A stretch of 64,000 nucleotides of DNA from JAHFDS01 sp964593795 (lineage in GTDB: Bacteria; Myxococcota_A; Polyangia; JAHFDS01): the NCBI GenBank assembly GCA_964593795.1, contig CAZQJC010000176.1, forward strand, positions 1 to 64,000. Reading direction: 5' to 3'. Numbering within the stretch: the first letter of the stretch is position 1; each line of letters opens with the position of its first letter. The notes under the pieces are model-generated. The model saw only the letters and a program-made list of their open reading frames with translations. It had not been told where the DNA came from and did no database searches. A program made the position numbers and the translations under genes. This document shows, one piece after another, positions 17,865-26,579 of the stretch.

Positions 17865-18785
17865 TCAGCCGGGTGAGATCTCCGCGACGTTCAAGTTGCG
17901 GAGGGCCTGTCGCGTCGAGACGGGCTTCGAGGCACACCGAGCCAGAATCCGCTTCCACCCGTTGCGAACCGCGATGGCCTCTCGGAGGATGTCGAGGTAC
18001 TCGGCGTGGTCCACTGTCTCGTCGTTCGGCAGTGAGCCCTTGGCATGGTCCTCGACCAGAGCCGCTCGTGCAGCTCGGTCCCTGCCCAGCTCAAGAAGGC
18101 GCGAGTAGGCCTCACAGGCGTACGCAAACGTCTCGCGCTTCCTGAACTCGATCTCGAGGAGCCACTCCCTCGTACGGGTCTCGGGAAGCCCCAGTGTTCG
18201 CCGCTTGCAGTTGTGGAAGACGTGGGCGCATTCGTGAACGATGAAGTCGGCCAGCGTCTCGGTGTGCGTGAAGTACCTGAGCGAGACGTAGCAAGTGCGG
18301 TCCTCGCTGATGCCCACGTACCGAGATGCCTTCTTACCGAGGAGCGGGGCACCGATGCTGTCGAGGTACAGGTTCGCGATGTCCCACGTGGCATCGAGGG
18401 GGCTGCAGCCGGCCAGGATGGGGTGAATGGTCTCGGGCGCCACGAAGACGACGGACCGCTGGAGCGTTTCGAGAACCACGGAGCGCTCAGCCACCGGGAA
18501 GAGACCCTCCACCATCGGCGCGACCCTGGCTCGGGTGAGCTCGGCAGGGTCTCTGATCGCCGCCTCACTGGGAGCCGTCCCCCCAGCCTCCCGCTGCCGG
18601 ACCACCTCGATGAGGCCAGCCAGCATGGCATTCCAGGATCGTGTCTCGCGCTCTACGAAGCTCCTTCCCCGCCAAACCTTGTTGTCGGGATCGCGACGTC
18701 CCGTGCGAACGTACGCACCGACGGCACGCCGCTCAGGGCTGCTGAGCACGGTGAGGTCAACGTGCTTGCGCGCAGGTTCTGCCAC
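17865..18785 (-). CDS. HExxH zinc-metalloprotease-like protein
   Basis: A 306-aa protein from a GTG at 18785, convergent with the Zorya-like genes (150-base gap without other features). HECAHVFH near residue 181-188 is a zincin HExxH motif; the aligned helix with FAYACEAYSRL about 45 residues later could supply the third ligand (Glu), as in gluzincins. No signal peptide or membrane segment is visible, so it is probably cytoplasmic. It could be an independent gene, or a protease partner of the neighbouring defence genes; nothing in the sequence decides this. Confidence 0.6.
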   Translation of the reverse strand: MAEPARKHVDLTVLSSPERRAVGAYVRTGRRDPDNKVWRGRSFVERETRSWNAMLAGLIEVVRQREAGGTAPSEAAIRDPAELTRARVAPMVEGLFPVAERSVVLETLQRSVVFVAPETIHPILAGCSPLDATWDIANLYLDSIGAPLLGKKASRYVGISEDRTCYVSLRYFTHTETLADFIVHECAHVFHNCKRRTLGLPETRTREWLLEIEFRKRETFAYACEAYSRLLELGRDRAARAALVEDHAKGSLPNDETVDHAEYLDILREAIAVRNGWKRILARCASKPVSTRQALRNLNVAEISPG

Positions 18786-18847
18786 CGCGGCAGGATACGC
18801 CAGGGTGGTCGTGACGGGTGATCGCGAAGGGAGCGGAGGGCTGACGG

Positions 18848-20026
18848 TCAGAGGCTACGTGCGCAGCGAAAGCCGCCACCTTCGCCACCGGCGTCACTCA
18901 TCCCGCCACCGCGGGTAGCGAGTGGTGCGAACGGCAGGGCTTGGGCTGCGGCCTCGAAGCTCGTGCTCTTGCCCGTGTGCCCGAGGCTCATGCCCCCGGT
19001 GATGACCTCGTTGGCGGGCCCAGTGGGGTCCATCACGCCCGCTGCCGAGGATGCGTAGTACTGGTCGTCGAACCAGTCGCTGACCCACTCGCCGACGTTG
19101 CCCACGAGGTCGAACACACCGAAGACGGAGCTCCCGTCGTGGGTCTCGTAGCCATCGTGAACGGCCCCGTCGAAGAAGGTCCCCGGTGTCGTCGTGAGGC
19201 CACGCCAGTATGCCGGACTGCTTTGCGCAGTTCCGTCGAAGACGTTCACGTTCGCCCTCCGGGCATCCATCTCGTTGCCCCAGGGGAACCACCGATCGTT
19301 GCAGCGCCCATCGCCAACAGCCAGGTCCGCTCGAGTCGTGCACGACCTGCCACTTGAGGAAGCGGGACCACGGCCCGCCAGCATCCACTCGGCCTCGGTC
19401 GGCAGGCGAGCTCCCTTCCAGGCACAGAAGGCCTTCGCCTCTGACCAGGACACACAGTTGATTGGATGCTCGTCGGCAGAGCCGAAGTTGGGCCAGCCCG
19501 GGTAGCCAGAGCTGCGGTCCCGCGGCAGCCGTTCGTAGTTGCAGTAGTCGGCCATCGCGGACGGGGCAGTGCAAGCACCTGCCGTCACGCAGGCGCGATA
19601 CGCGGCTCGGGTCACCTTGGTCCTGTCGAGGTAGTAGCTCCGGCTGATCGTCGCTAAGAACTGGGGCCGATCAGGGTGGTAGTCGGGAAAGAAGGGATCC
19701 GCTGGATCGCCGTCCCGGCTTCCCATGACCACCATCGCCTTCGGGATGAGCACCTCCGAGCCCCAGTCGCACTCGAGCTGGCAGTAGCCCTTCGCGTTGC
19801 AGCTTCCAGGGCAGGGAGTCATGTCGTTCGAGCAGGACATGGCCTGCGCAGCGAGACGACAGTGCCGTGCGAGGAGGGTATTCGGATCGCCGGAATCGGG
19901 AACCCTGCCATCCCTGGACGCATCGCGAGCACTCGCATCCATCGGGGATGACATGGGGCCCTCTCCGCACCCGAGGAGGGCGAGGAGACAGGCAGACGCG
20001 ACTCCGGCGATCCTCATGAGCTTCAC
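18848..20026 (-). CDS. Lipoprotein with FGE-sulfatase (SUMF1-type) domain
   Basis: 392 aa from GTG 20026, which overlaps the stop of the upstream gene (GTGA). The N-terminus is a lipoprotein signal ending ACLLALLGC. A Ser/Asp-rich linker and a Cys-rich segment (CSNDMTPCPGSCNAKGYC) follow. The C-terminal ~270 residues are a formylglycine-generating-enzyme-type fold: PINCVSWSEAKAFCAWKG, LPTEAEW, FGVFDLVGNVGEWVSDW and the closing GGGFRCARSL. The usual RGGSW segment is altered (ITGGMSLG), so enzymatic activity is doubtful. Such lipoproteins are abundant in Myxococcota and act at the outer surface. Coupled to the next gene upstream in one operon. Confidence 0.8.
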   Translation of the reverse strand: MKLMRIAGVASACLLALLGCGEGPMSSPMDASARDASRDGRVPDSGDPNTLLARHCRLAAQAMSCSNDMTPCPGSCNAKGYCQLECDWGSEVLIPKAMVVMGSRDGDPADPFFPDYHPDRPQFLATISRSYYLDRTKVTRAAYRACVTAGACTAPSAMADYCNYERLPRDRSSGYPGWPNFGSADEHPINCVSWSEAKAFCAWKGARLPTEAEWMLAGRGPASSSGRSCTTRADLAVGDGRCNDRWFPWGNEMDARRANVNVFDGTAQSSPAYWRGLTTTPGTFFDGAVHDGYETHDGSSVFGVFDLVGNVGEWVSDWFDDQYYASSAAGVMDPTGPANEVITGGMSLGHTGKSTSFEAAAQALPFAPLATRGGGMSDAGGEGGGFRCARSL

Positions 20027-22743
20027 GGAATGTACGGCCAGTTCGGCCACAGCGTATCAAGGTCGCAGAAGGGTGTGCGATCGGCCTTGTAGTTCGTCAT
20101 GCACGCGACCCACTGGCTCTTGTCAACGATGCGATCCGTCACATCGAGAGCGTACTGCCAGTCCTGCGACGTCGTCCCGCGACCTGGGCAGTAGTAGGCG
20201 GTGCATCCGGCGCGCCGCGGCTTGGGCTGCACGGTCGCGTGCCAGCGAAGCCGGAGCCTGCCTCCACCGTGGCGGATGGCGTCGAACGTTTCGTAGGACA
20301 GGTGCAGCGGGCTCACCCGGGTGCCAGACACGCGGGAGGTCACCACCTTGTGGGGCAGCGTGGGCTGGTAGACCGTGGCCTCGAGCTCGACCCAGGGGTT
20401 GACGATGTCCACCTGAGCCCAGGGGGCCGCGACGACCTTGCCGACGTTGGCCACTGGCGAGTCTGCCGAGAAGCGGCGGCCGTCATCCCCACAGAACGCA
20501 CGCTGGTCGCCGACCACCTGCGCACCCACGTGGACCTTCTGGCTGCACATGTCGTAGACGACAGGGATGCTCCACTGGTTGACGGTCGTGGTGCCGCTGC
20601 TCCCGCCGTTGAGCGGCGGACGGGGGTCGAGTGGATCCCGGCCCAGACGAGCCAGGGCTGCATCGCTCTGGAACCCGACCGCGCCAATCCGGAGGTCATG
20701 GCAGCGCTGGTAGTCCTCGGGGTATTGGGCCAGCTTGTCCCAGACGGGGTAATACGTACCCGTCAGGTACACGAGAAAGTCAGGAAGGTAGCTCGTGTGG
20801 TACGAGCGCCCCGTCACCGAGCCCTTCGCCACGCCAATCAGACGGAGTGGCGCCTCGGCCCCCCCAAACAGCCCGAAGACCGCACCCGCGCCGGCTGCTG
20901 CGCCAGCCCACGGGCTGTTGAGCCCGTTGAAGTAGGCGAGCATCGTGGACGAGGCGCTCCCGGCACTCAGGGCAGAGAGGAACATGTCCTTGCCGATCTT
21001 GATGGGATCGCGCTCGATGCTCGGCACGGACGAGCCGGGAATGTCGAGCTTGAGATCTGCGACGAGGTCGTTCTGGGTGATGTCCACCGAGCTGAAGCTG
21101 ACGCGGATGGCCACCGTGCTGCTGGGCGTCAGGCGACCAGAGGCATCCCTGTTCTTCGTGTAGAGGTCAGGATCGAAGAGCGTTGGCAGCTCCGCACGCA
21201 GCCAGCGTCCACTGCGCAGGCAGGAGGTTCCAGAGTGCAGGCTCACCCAGGGATCTTGCTCGTCATGCTTCCAAGCGAATGAGGCCTTGCGCCGGCCCTG
21301 GGTCCGGGTGGTGCCGGTCGCCCTGCCGGCGGCATCGAGCTCGGTGACATCCCGCCACTGGGTCGGCGGGAGATCCTCGAGCGGGAAGCTCCACGACGCC
21401 ACCTCCTGCATGGGTGGGGTCGAGAACGGGTGCACCAGGGAGACGTTCGCGAGGAGCTCGTTGTAGCCGCTCGTCTGGGGCAGGTAGACGAACAGGCGGA
21501 ACGTTCCGTGATTGCGATTCTGGAAGATCATGTAGCCGACGGGGCCACCCCCGATTCCACCGGGCGTGAGACCAAATCGATACGCAAGGACATCCCAGCC
21601 CTGCGCGGGGTCCGGGTACCAGTTCGGATCATTCGGCGGCGGACTGTGGTTCCCATCGCAGGCGTACTGCCACCACGGCCTGCTGTTGATGACGTGATCG
21701 ATTTGCGTGGTTTGACGTCCACCAGCGTCGACGGCGACCGTGCGCCAGTTCCAGTCGATGAATGGGCTCGTGGCGGCGTAAAGGATCGGCGGATTGGTGT
21801 TCGGTCGCGGTGAGGGCGGCAGGAAGCTCACGCAGGCGCTCGCCGATCCGGCGTTCGCAGGGTCCACTGGCACCGAGCCCCAAGGAATCAGGGGATCGAG
21901 AGCCTGCTGGGCGGCAGCGCTCAGACGGTAGTACCCGGCGGGATCGTCGGCGCCAGCGCGCTTGAGGGCACAGGCCCGCACATAGTCGATCTGCGGCACG
22001 TCGAGCCACTTGCTCAGCCGAGAGAGCTCGTCCACAGCGTCCTTGCTGAGGCCGGTCGTGCTCATCACGCTGGTGGCGCTGCGCGAGCGCAGGTCCGAGA
22101 AGGACTGGATGCCTGCTCCAGAGAGCTTGGCTCCGACGTCGGCCGGCAGCCAGCTCGCGGAGAACTTGAAGGGCTTCTTCGCCGGATCGGCGATGACGCC
22201 GGATTGATCTGCAGCAAAGCTGGCACTGAGCTGGGCGGTCGCATTCGGGTCACGGGCGCCCGAGACCAGCAGGTACTCGCCTGCACCCGGGAGCCTGGTC
22301 GCCATGATCGCGGAGCCACTCCCGCTCGGAACACGCTCCCACCGGCCGAGGCAGGAGGTGCGGCGGTAAAGAACCATGTTGACCGTGGGGCCACCCGCTG
22401 GAGGAGTGGGCACCACCGGAGGCGCCACGACGGGGGGCACAGCTCGGAGGGCAGCGCTGGCGTTGATGGCTGCGGCGTCCTCGGCACGAAACGTCCAGCC
22501 GACGAGGCGTCGGGCAGGACTGATGTCACTCGTGACGACCGCACCAGGGGCGATGTCGCCAACCACGATCGGAGTGGTGGATGGACTGTCCGCCTTCGAC
22601 TCCGCTTCGAGGGCTGCATCAGCCTCGGCCGCGAAGGCGTCGAGCTCAGGGCTCTGCTGCCCTTGGCTCTGCGGACCACAACCAACACCAACACCACCGA
22701 GAACGAGGAACAGAGAGAGCAGGGATGAGCGAGGTAGGTTCAA
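20023..22743 (-). CDS. Large secreted lipoprotein of unknown function
   Basis: 906 aa from a TTG start at 22743 supported by AAAGGAG six bases upstream. The signal peptide ends in GVGC (Cys22), a lipobox. A Ser/Pro-rich linker, a beta-rich domain (~60-180), a segment with DLRSRSATSVMSTTGLSKD (~215-240, reminiscent of a helix-hairpin-helix) and a large Trp/Tyr-rich beta domain follow. I recognise no catalytic motif. Its TGA overlaps the GTG of the FGE-domain lipoprotein, so both are made together and probably act at the cell envelope. Confidence 0.7.
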   Translation of the reverse strand: MNLPRSSLLSLFLVLGGVGVGCGPQSQGQQSPELDAFAAEADAALEAESKADSPSTTPIVVGDIAPGAVVTSDISPARRLVGWTFRAEDAAAINASAALRAVPPVVAPPVVPTPPAGGPTVNMVLYRRTSCLGRWERVPSGSGSAIMATRLPGAGEYLLVSGARDPNATAQLSASFAADQSGVIADPAKKPFKFSASWLPADVGAKLSGAGIQSFSDLRSRSATSVMSTTGLSKDAVDELSRLSKWLDVPQIDYVRACALKRAGADDPAGYYRLSAAAQQALDPLIPWGSVPVDPANAGSASACVSFLPPSPRPNTNPPILYAATSPFIDWNWRTVAVDAGGRQTTQIDHVINSRPWWQYACDGNHSPPPNDPNWYPDPAQGWDVLAYRFGLTPGGIGGGPVGYMIFQNRNHGTFRLFVYLPQTSGYNELLANVSLVHPFSTPPMQEVASWSFPLEDLPPTQWRDVTELDAAGRATGTTRTQGRRKASFAWKHDEQDPWVSLHSGTSCLRSGRWLRAELPTLFDPDLYTKNRDASGRLTPSSTVAIRVSFSSVDITQNDLVADLKLDIPGSSVPSIERDPIKIGKDMFLSALSAGSASSTMLAYFNGLNSPWAGAAAGAGAVFGLFGGAEAPLRLIGVAKGSVTGRSYHTSYLPDFLVYLTGTYYPVWDKLAQYPEDYQRCHDLRIGAVGFQSDAALARLGRDPLDPRPPLNGGSSGTTTVNQWSIPVVYDMCSQKVHVGAQVVGDQRAFCGDDGRRFSADSPVANVGKVVAAPWAQVDIVNPWVELEATVYQPTLPHKVVTSRVSGTRVSPLHLSYETFDAIRHGGGRLRLRWHATVQPKPRRAGCTAYYCPGRGTTSQDWQYALDVTDRIVDKSQWVACMTNYKADRTPFCDLDTLWPNWPYIP

Positions 22744-23116
22744 GACCGACTCCTTTGGATTGAGCGACCCTTAGCGCACGCCAAGGGCCCTGGCAACCCA
22801 GGTATCGGCAAGGTTCACGAGGAGTTGCGTCGAAAATCCGCTAGTCCTGAGCTAGCGAAAATCTGCTGAAAGATAGGCGTGTATCCCACCTTGCTCGAGT
22901 TGCAGACATTCGCATCTGGCCAGCGCTCTGCCTCGAGCGATTCAAGCCACTTGGTTCAAGGCGGCCCTGCCTGCAGGGCAGATGGCTCCAGCGGCGTGGG
23001 TACAGCCGGAACGGACTACTTCGAAAAAAGAGCCCCGAAAAAAAAAATTGAGGCGGGGGGGATGGGGGGGCCGAATATCGAGAACCCGTGTGGGGTCCCG
23101 CACGGAGTCCCCTCGT
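22744..23116. other. Intergenic region with hairpin and homopolymer runs
   Basis: No gene is convincing here. CGCTAG (22839-22844) and CTAGCG (22852-22857) form a short inverted repeat, flanked by the near-direct repeats CGAAAATCCGCT and CGAAAATCTGCT. Between 23038 and 23070 there are runs of ten A and two runs of seven G, unusual against the surrounding sequence and possibly error-prone in assembly. The region carries the upstream control of the lipoprotein operon. Confidence 0.4.
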
Positions 23117-23440
23117 TCAGGTCCGGGTCCGTTTTCTCTTAGCCGTAGACATAGACGATGCTCGGGCGCGCACGCTGGCGCTGGTCTTGGGCCTACCGGG
23201 CTTGCGCTTGGTCTTCGCCGGCACGAAGAGCTCGGCCAGCTTGACCCCGAGCACCTTGGCGAAGCCCGCCAAGGTGAGCACGGTCAGGTTCTCCTCGCCG
23301 CGCTCGACTCGCTTGATCCAGCTGAAGGACACATCCAGGGCCTCGGCGAACCCTTCCTTGGTGAGGCCGCGCTGCCGTCTGAGCTCGGACACGCGGTTCC
23401 CCAGCGTGACGAGCACTCCGGGGCGGTCCGGTCGAGACAT
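23117..23440 (-). CDS. XRE-family helix-turn-helix regulator
   Basis: 107 aa. Residues ~12-70 are a Cro/C1-type helix-turn-helix: LGNRVSELRRQRGLTKEGFA, LDVSFSWIKRVERGEENLTV, then LAGFAKVLGVKLAELF. The tail is basic (KTKRKPGRPKT, with an AT-hook-like GRP core, and KRKRTRT), which could add non-specific DNA contact. It is followed by the intergenic region before the lipoprotein operon and is divergent from the small exported protein, either of which it might control. Confidence 0.85.
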   Translation of the reverse strand: MSRPDRPGVLVTLGNRVSELRRQRGLTKEGFAEALDVSFSWIKRVERGEENLTVLTLAGFAKVLGVKLAELFVPAKTKRKPGRPKTSASVRARASSMSTAKRKRTRT

Positions 23441-23556
23441 GGCCCCCGACGGTCGGATGCCGGCACGATCCTAAACAGGCCACCTATAGATGGACCGTTT
23501 CTGCTTGCCCGCTGCGCGTGGGCTGGGCGACGATCAACAGGGTGAGAGCCCTGGGG

Positions 23557-23862
23557 ATGGTGGTGGAGCGGTTGTTGGGGGCGCTCCCGCGCATGGCCTG
23601 CCTGGCGGCTCTCGTCCTCATCGGTGGTCTCGCGCTGCCGGCTGAGGCAGCGCGGCCGAGAAGGGTTCGAGTCACCAAGGCGCAGCCCAGACCGCTGGCC
23701 GCTCCCGTCCATTCGGTGAAGGCCTACCGCACCCGCACGGGCAAGTTCGTGCCGGGGCGTCGTCGAGCGAGGGCCGACAAGCGGACCAGCAACAACCTGG
23801 GGCGGGTAGCGGTCGGAGCTCGTCTTGGAGCTGCCCCTCGCGGCCCTCGAGTGCACCGATAG
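23557..23862 (+). CDS. Small exported basic protein
   Basis: About 101 aa from ATG 23557 (an in-frame GTG at 23518 would only lengthen the N-terminus). A clear signal peptide (MACLAALVLIGGLALPAEA) is followed by a short, Arg/Lys-rich mature protein with no Cys and no known domain. The basic nature suggests binding to nucleic acid or envelope polymers. It ends nine bases before the SHOCT-domain gene and probably shares its transcript. Confidence 0.5.
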   Translation: MVVERLLGALPRMACLAALVLIGGLALPAEAARPRRVRVTKAQPRPLAAPVHSVKAYRTRTGKFVPGRRRARADKRTSNNLGRVAVGARLGAAPRGPRVHR

Positions 23863-23871
23863 GCAGCCGAC

Positions 23872-25167
23872 ATGGAGACCCTCGGCATCCTCGCCATCCT
23901 GGCGGTCTGTGCGCTGAGCGGGCCCTGGAGTCCACTTCGGAGGAAGCGAACCACGGGTAGCTCCGGCGCAGCAGATGGGCCGAGCACCGCGCCAGCGCGC
24001 ACTCCCACAGTCGGCGGATCCCCAAGGGAGTTCGTGGTCTCGGTCGAGCAGCTCGAGGAGCTCCGCAAGAAGGGGGTGCTCACGGACGAGGAGTGTGCCG
24101 ATCGAAAGGGGACACTCATCGAAGGGCTACGCAAGGCTGTCCACACGGTCGCGCCCGAGGAGTTTCTGACATCGTTGATGCCCTTGCTCGAGCAGGGGGC
24201 CCTGACGAAGGACGAGGTCAGCACCTTGAAGGACATGGCCATGCCGACCTCGAGCGCGTCCCGAGGGCACAGGCCATCGCCATCCAGCCGCGTGTCGCAG
24301 GCTTCGCATCGTGCCGCTGTACTGGAACCAGTCCTGCTGCCGTCTCGGTCGCCCCCTCCAGTCGCGCGCGAGGCCGAGCCACAACCCGTCCCGGTTCCTG
24401 CCCCCTGGACGCGCTGGAAGCCGCACCTGATCGCGGGCGTCAGCGTGGTGAGCCTGGTTCTCTTCGTCCTCATCGACGCCCTGGCCAATCGGCCGGAGCC
24501 CAGGGCGCCGAAGGCTGCAGCGACTTCTGAGCAGCCCGCGGCTGCACCTGTCCCGCCGCCGGCTCCGCCCCCGCCGGCTCCGCCACAAACGGCGTCAGAC
24601 GTGGTTCACGAGGCGGCCACGGAGCTCCGCTTGCTGGAGCCAACCCAGACCGACAAGCTCACCGCGATCAGGGACAGGGCCACCTCGGCGATGAAGGAGG
24701 GCGGGTTCAAAGAGCGAGCCTGGGCCTCGTTCGCTCAGATGATCAAGATCAGCAAGGACCTTGCCGCCGCAACCGAGGCCCCCTCTGACCCAGGCGAGAA
24801 GCCCAAGTACGAAGCTCCAGCATACGACCCGCCGAAGCAGGACCGCATCGATCCCGAAGAGGCTCGCATGCTCGCGGACGGCGACAGGTTCCTGGGGAAC
24901 ATGTTCGCCGCCAGCGCACGCGAGGAACAGGCGGAGCACCGCAAGGCCCTGCGCGAGTACAAGAAGGAACACGCCGAAGCGGTGGCCTCTGCCAAGGAAC
25001 ACTACAAGTCCGAGCTCGCAACCTGGCAACAGGCGAGGAGGGAATGGGACCGTTGGAGGAAGGCAACCCCAGGCAACAAGGCGCGCGCCGAAACCCTCCT
25101 GCAGAGATTCCAGCGCGAACGCGAAGGGCTCGCAACCCTCCTCCAGGGGTGGACTGGTGCGAACTGA
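23872..25167 (+). CDS. SHOCT-domain membrane protein
   Basis: 431 aa with ATG at 23872. The first ~18 residues are hydrophobic. VEQLEELRKKGVLTDEECAD (~57-76) is a SHOCT helix pair, and LMPLLEQGALTKDEVSTLK (~102-120) looks like a second copy. A central membrane segment (~181-200, IAGVSVVSLVLFVLIDAL) leads to a Pro/Ala stretch and a long charged helical tail rich in Lys/Glu/Ala. SHOCT modules usually mediate oligomerisation. Its end overlaps the GTG of the next gene, suggesting an operon with the two paralogous secreted proteins. Confidence 0.7.
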   Translation: METLGILAILAVCALSGPWSPLRRKRTTGSSGAADGPSTAPARTPTVGGSPREFVVSVEQLEELRKKGVLTDEECADRKGTLIEGLRKAVHTVAPEEFLTSLMPLLEQGALTKDEVSTLKDMAMPTSSASRGHRPSPSSRVSQASHRAAVLEPVLLPSRSPPPVAREAEPQPVPVPAPWTRWKPHLIAGVSVVSLVLFVLIDALANRPEPRAPKAAATSEQPAAAPVPPPAPPPPAPPQTASDVVHEAATELRLLEPTQTDKLTAIRDRATSAMKEGGFKERAWASFAQMIKISKDLAAATEAPSDPGEKPKYEAPAYDPPKQDRIDPEEARMLADGDRFLGNMFAASAREEQAEHRKALREYKKEHAEAVASAKEHYKSELATWQQARREWDRWRKATPGNKARAETLLQRFQREREGLATLLQGWTGAN

Positions 25168-26494
25168 CGAGAGGATGACCCGGGGCCGGGTGTGCACCCC
25201 ATTGGTGCTGCTGACCCTCTCGGGTTGTCTTCCGCCGCCTCCTCAGGTTCACGATCCGAACGCCACCAACGAGGAACCAGCGGGCGCGCTCCGTGAGCTC
25301 CCCCTGCCGGGCAGAAAGCCCATCTCAATCAAGGTGGCCCCCGACGACTTGCGGTTCGTCGATGTGCTGATCGAAGGCGAGCCAAGAAACGATCCCACGC
25401 AGGCTTGCCAGTACTGGAAGCAGGCTGTGGTGAGGTTCGAGGAAGCAGAGCGGCCGGCGGTACTCCGGATGGCATTGGACGCTCAGGCTGCCTGGTGCGG
25501 AAGCCGAGATAGTTCCGCCGGAACACCCCGTGGACTCGACGCTGGCCTCCCCGTCGTCGAACATGAGTTCCCGGTTGTGCGCCCGCCTCCGGATAGCGGC
25601 GCAATCGTTCGGGCTGCACCTGCTCAAGCCGATGGTGGCGCTGAGCGCACAAAGCCACTGCCGCCGAGCCAGCAGGATGGACATTGGCACATCATCGAAG
25701 GCCGCCGAGCAGAGCGAGCAGGTGACCTCGACCTGGCCCTCACCGAACTTGCCGCGGCGCATCGCATGCTGGGCACACCGTCCCTCCTCAAGGACCTAGC
25801 CGCCCTCCACGCCAAGAAGGGCGATGCTGCCCGTGCGTCCGCAATGCTGGGACGCTACACGAACGCTCGGGCTGTCGCTGTTGGCGCCCGGATGGTGATG
25901 CCGCGTATCGGATACCTTCATCCAGAGGCGAGAGTCTATTCGCAGTTGGCCCCGGGAGTTGGTGGGGAGATGTTTCACTTTCATCGAAGTGAGTCTGACG
26001 AAGAGTGGATCAAGGTCCTCGTTGTCGCCGAAGCCTCTGAGCGATTCGGAATCATCTGGCAAGACTACGCTCGGTGGGAGCATGGCGACTCGCGCAGCGC
26101 CACAGACTCCGTGTTCGACGCAATCTCTCACTGGGTCGAGAAGGGAGACGTTGTAGCCCCCTCTCAACTCAAGCGCGCTCACGACAAGTGGCTGAGAGCA
26201 TTCCGCAAGGAGCGCGCTGCGGCGGAGGAGAAGACGGATCCAGAACTCGCGATTCTTCGTCGCGAGGCACTTCGCAGAAAGGCCGGAGTTCCATCGCTGC
26301 TTGCCAAGTGCAAACAGCTCAACAAGCAACTGGAGCAAAAGATGCGCAGCCGCGCAGTGGCTGCGCGAGTAGATGATGCGCACCAAGCCGTCTACAACAA
26401 GCTGACCGAACTGGTAGAGCTGATGACGAAGGCCAAGATGTCGAACGACTCGATCGATACCCTGAAGGGAGACATTCGGGGCGCGTGCTTCTGA
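25157..26494 (+). CDS. Secreted/lipoprotein paralogue A of a tandem pair
   Basis: 445 aa from GTG 25157, overlapping the SHOCT gene and preceded by AGGGG. The GTG is chosen because the downstream paralogue also begins MRTD from a GTG; an in-frame ATG lies at 25175. A signal peptide ending LLTLSGC is lipoprotein-like. Residues ~40-115 (LPLPGRKPISIKVAPDDLRF, then ACQYWKQAV, then AQAAWC) match the same stretch of the next gene. The remainder has TPR-like helices (ELAAAHRMLGTPSLLKDLAA), then a unique C-terminal part. Function unknown; the shared domain with a paired Cys pattern may be a small envelope-binding unit. Confidence 0.6.
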   Translation: MRTDERMTRGRVCTPLVLLTLSGCLPPPPQVHDPNATNEEPAGALRELPLPGRKPISIKVAPDDLRFVDVLIEGEPRNDPTQACQYWKQAVVRFEEAERPAVLRMALDAQAAWCGSRDSSAGTPRGLDAGLPVVEHEFPVVRPPPDSGAIVRAAPAQADGGAERTKPLPPSQQDGHWHIIEGRRAERAGDLDLALTELAAAHRMLGTPSLLKDLAALHAKKGDAARASAMLGRYTNARAVAVGARMVMPRIGYLHPEARVYSQLAPGVGGEMFHFHRSESDEEWIKVLVVAEASERFGIIWQDYARWEHGDSRSATDSVFDAISHWVEKGDVVAPSQLKRAHDKWLRAFRKERAAAEEKTDPELAILRREALRRKAGVPSLLAKCKQLNKQLEQKMRSRAVAARVDDAHQAVYNKLTELVELMTKAKMSNDSIDTLKGDIRGACF

Positions 26495-26579
26495 TGGGCT
26501 ATTTGGAGCCGCGCCGGTGGCTCTCGGTAGGGCGTCTGCCAAGGAAGTGCACAGCGAGGAGCCCGCAGAAGGAGGAACA

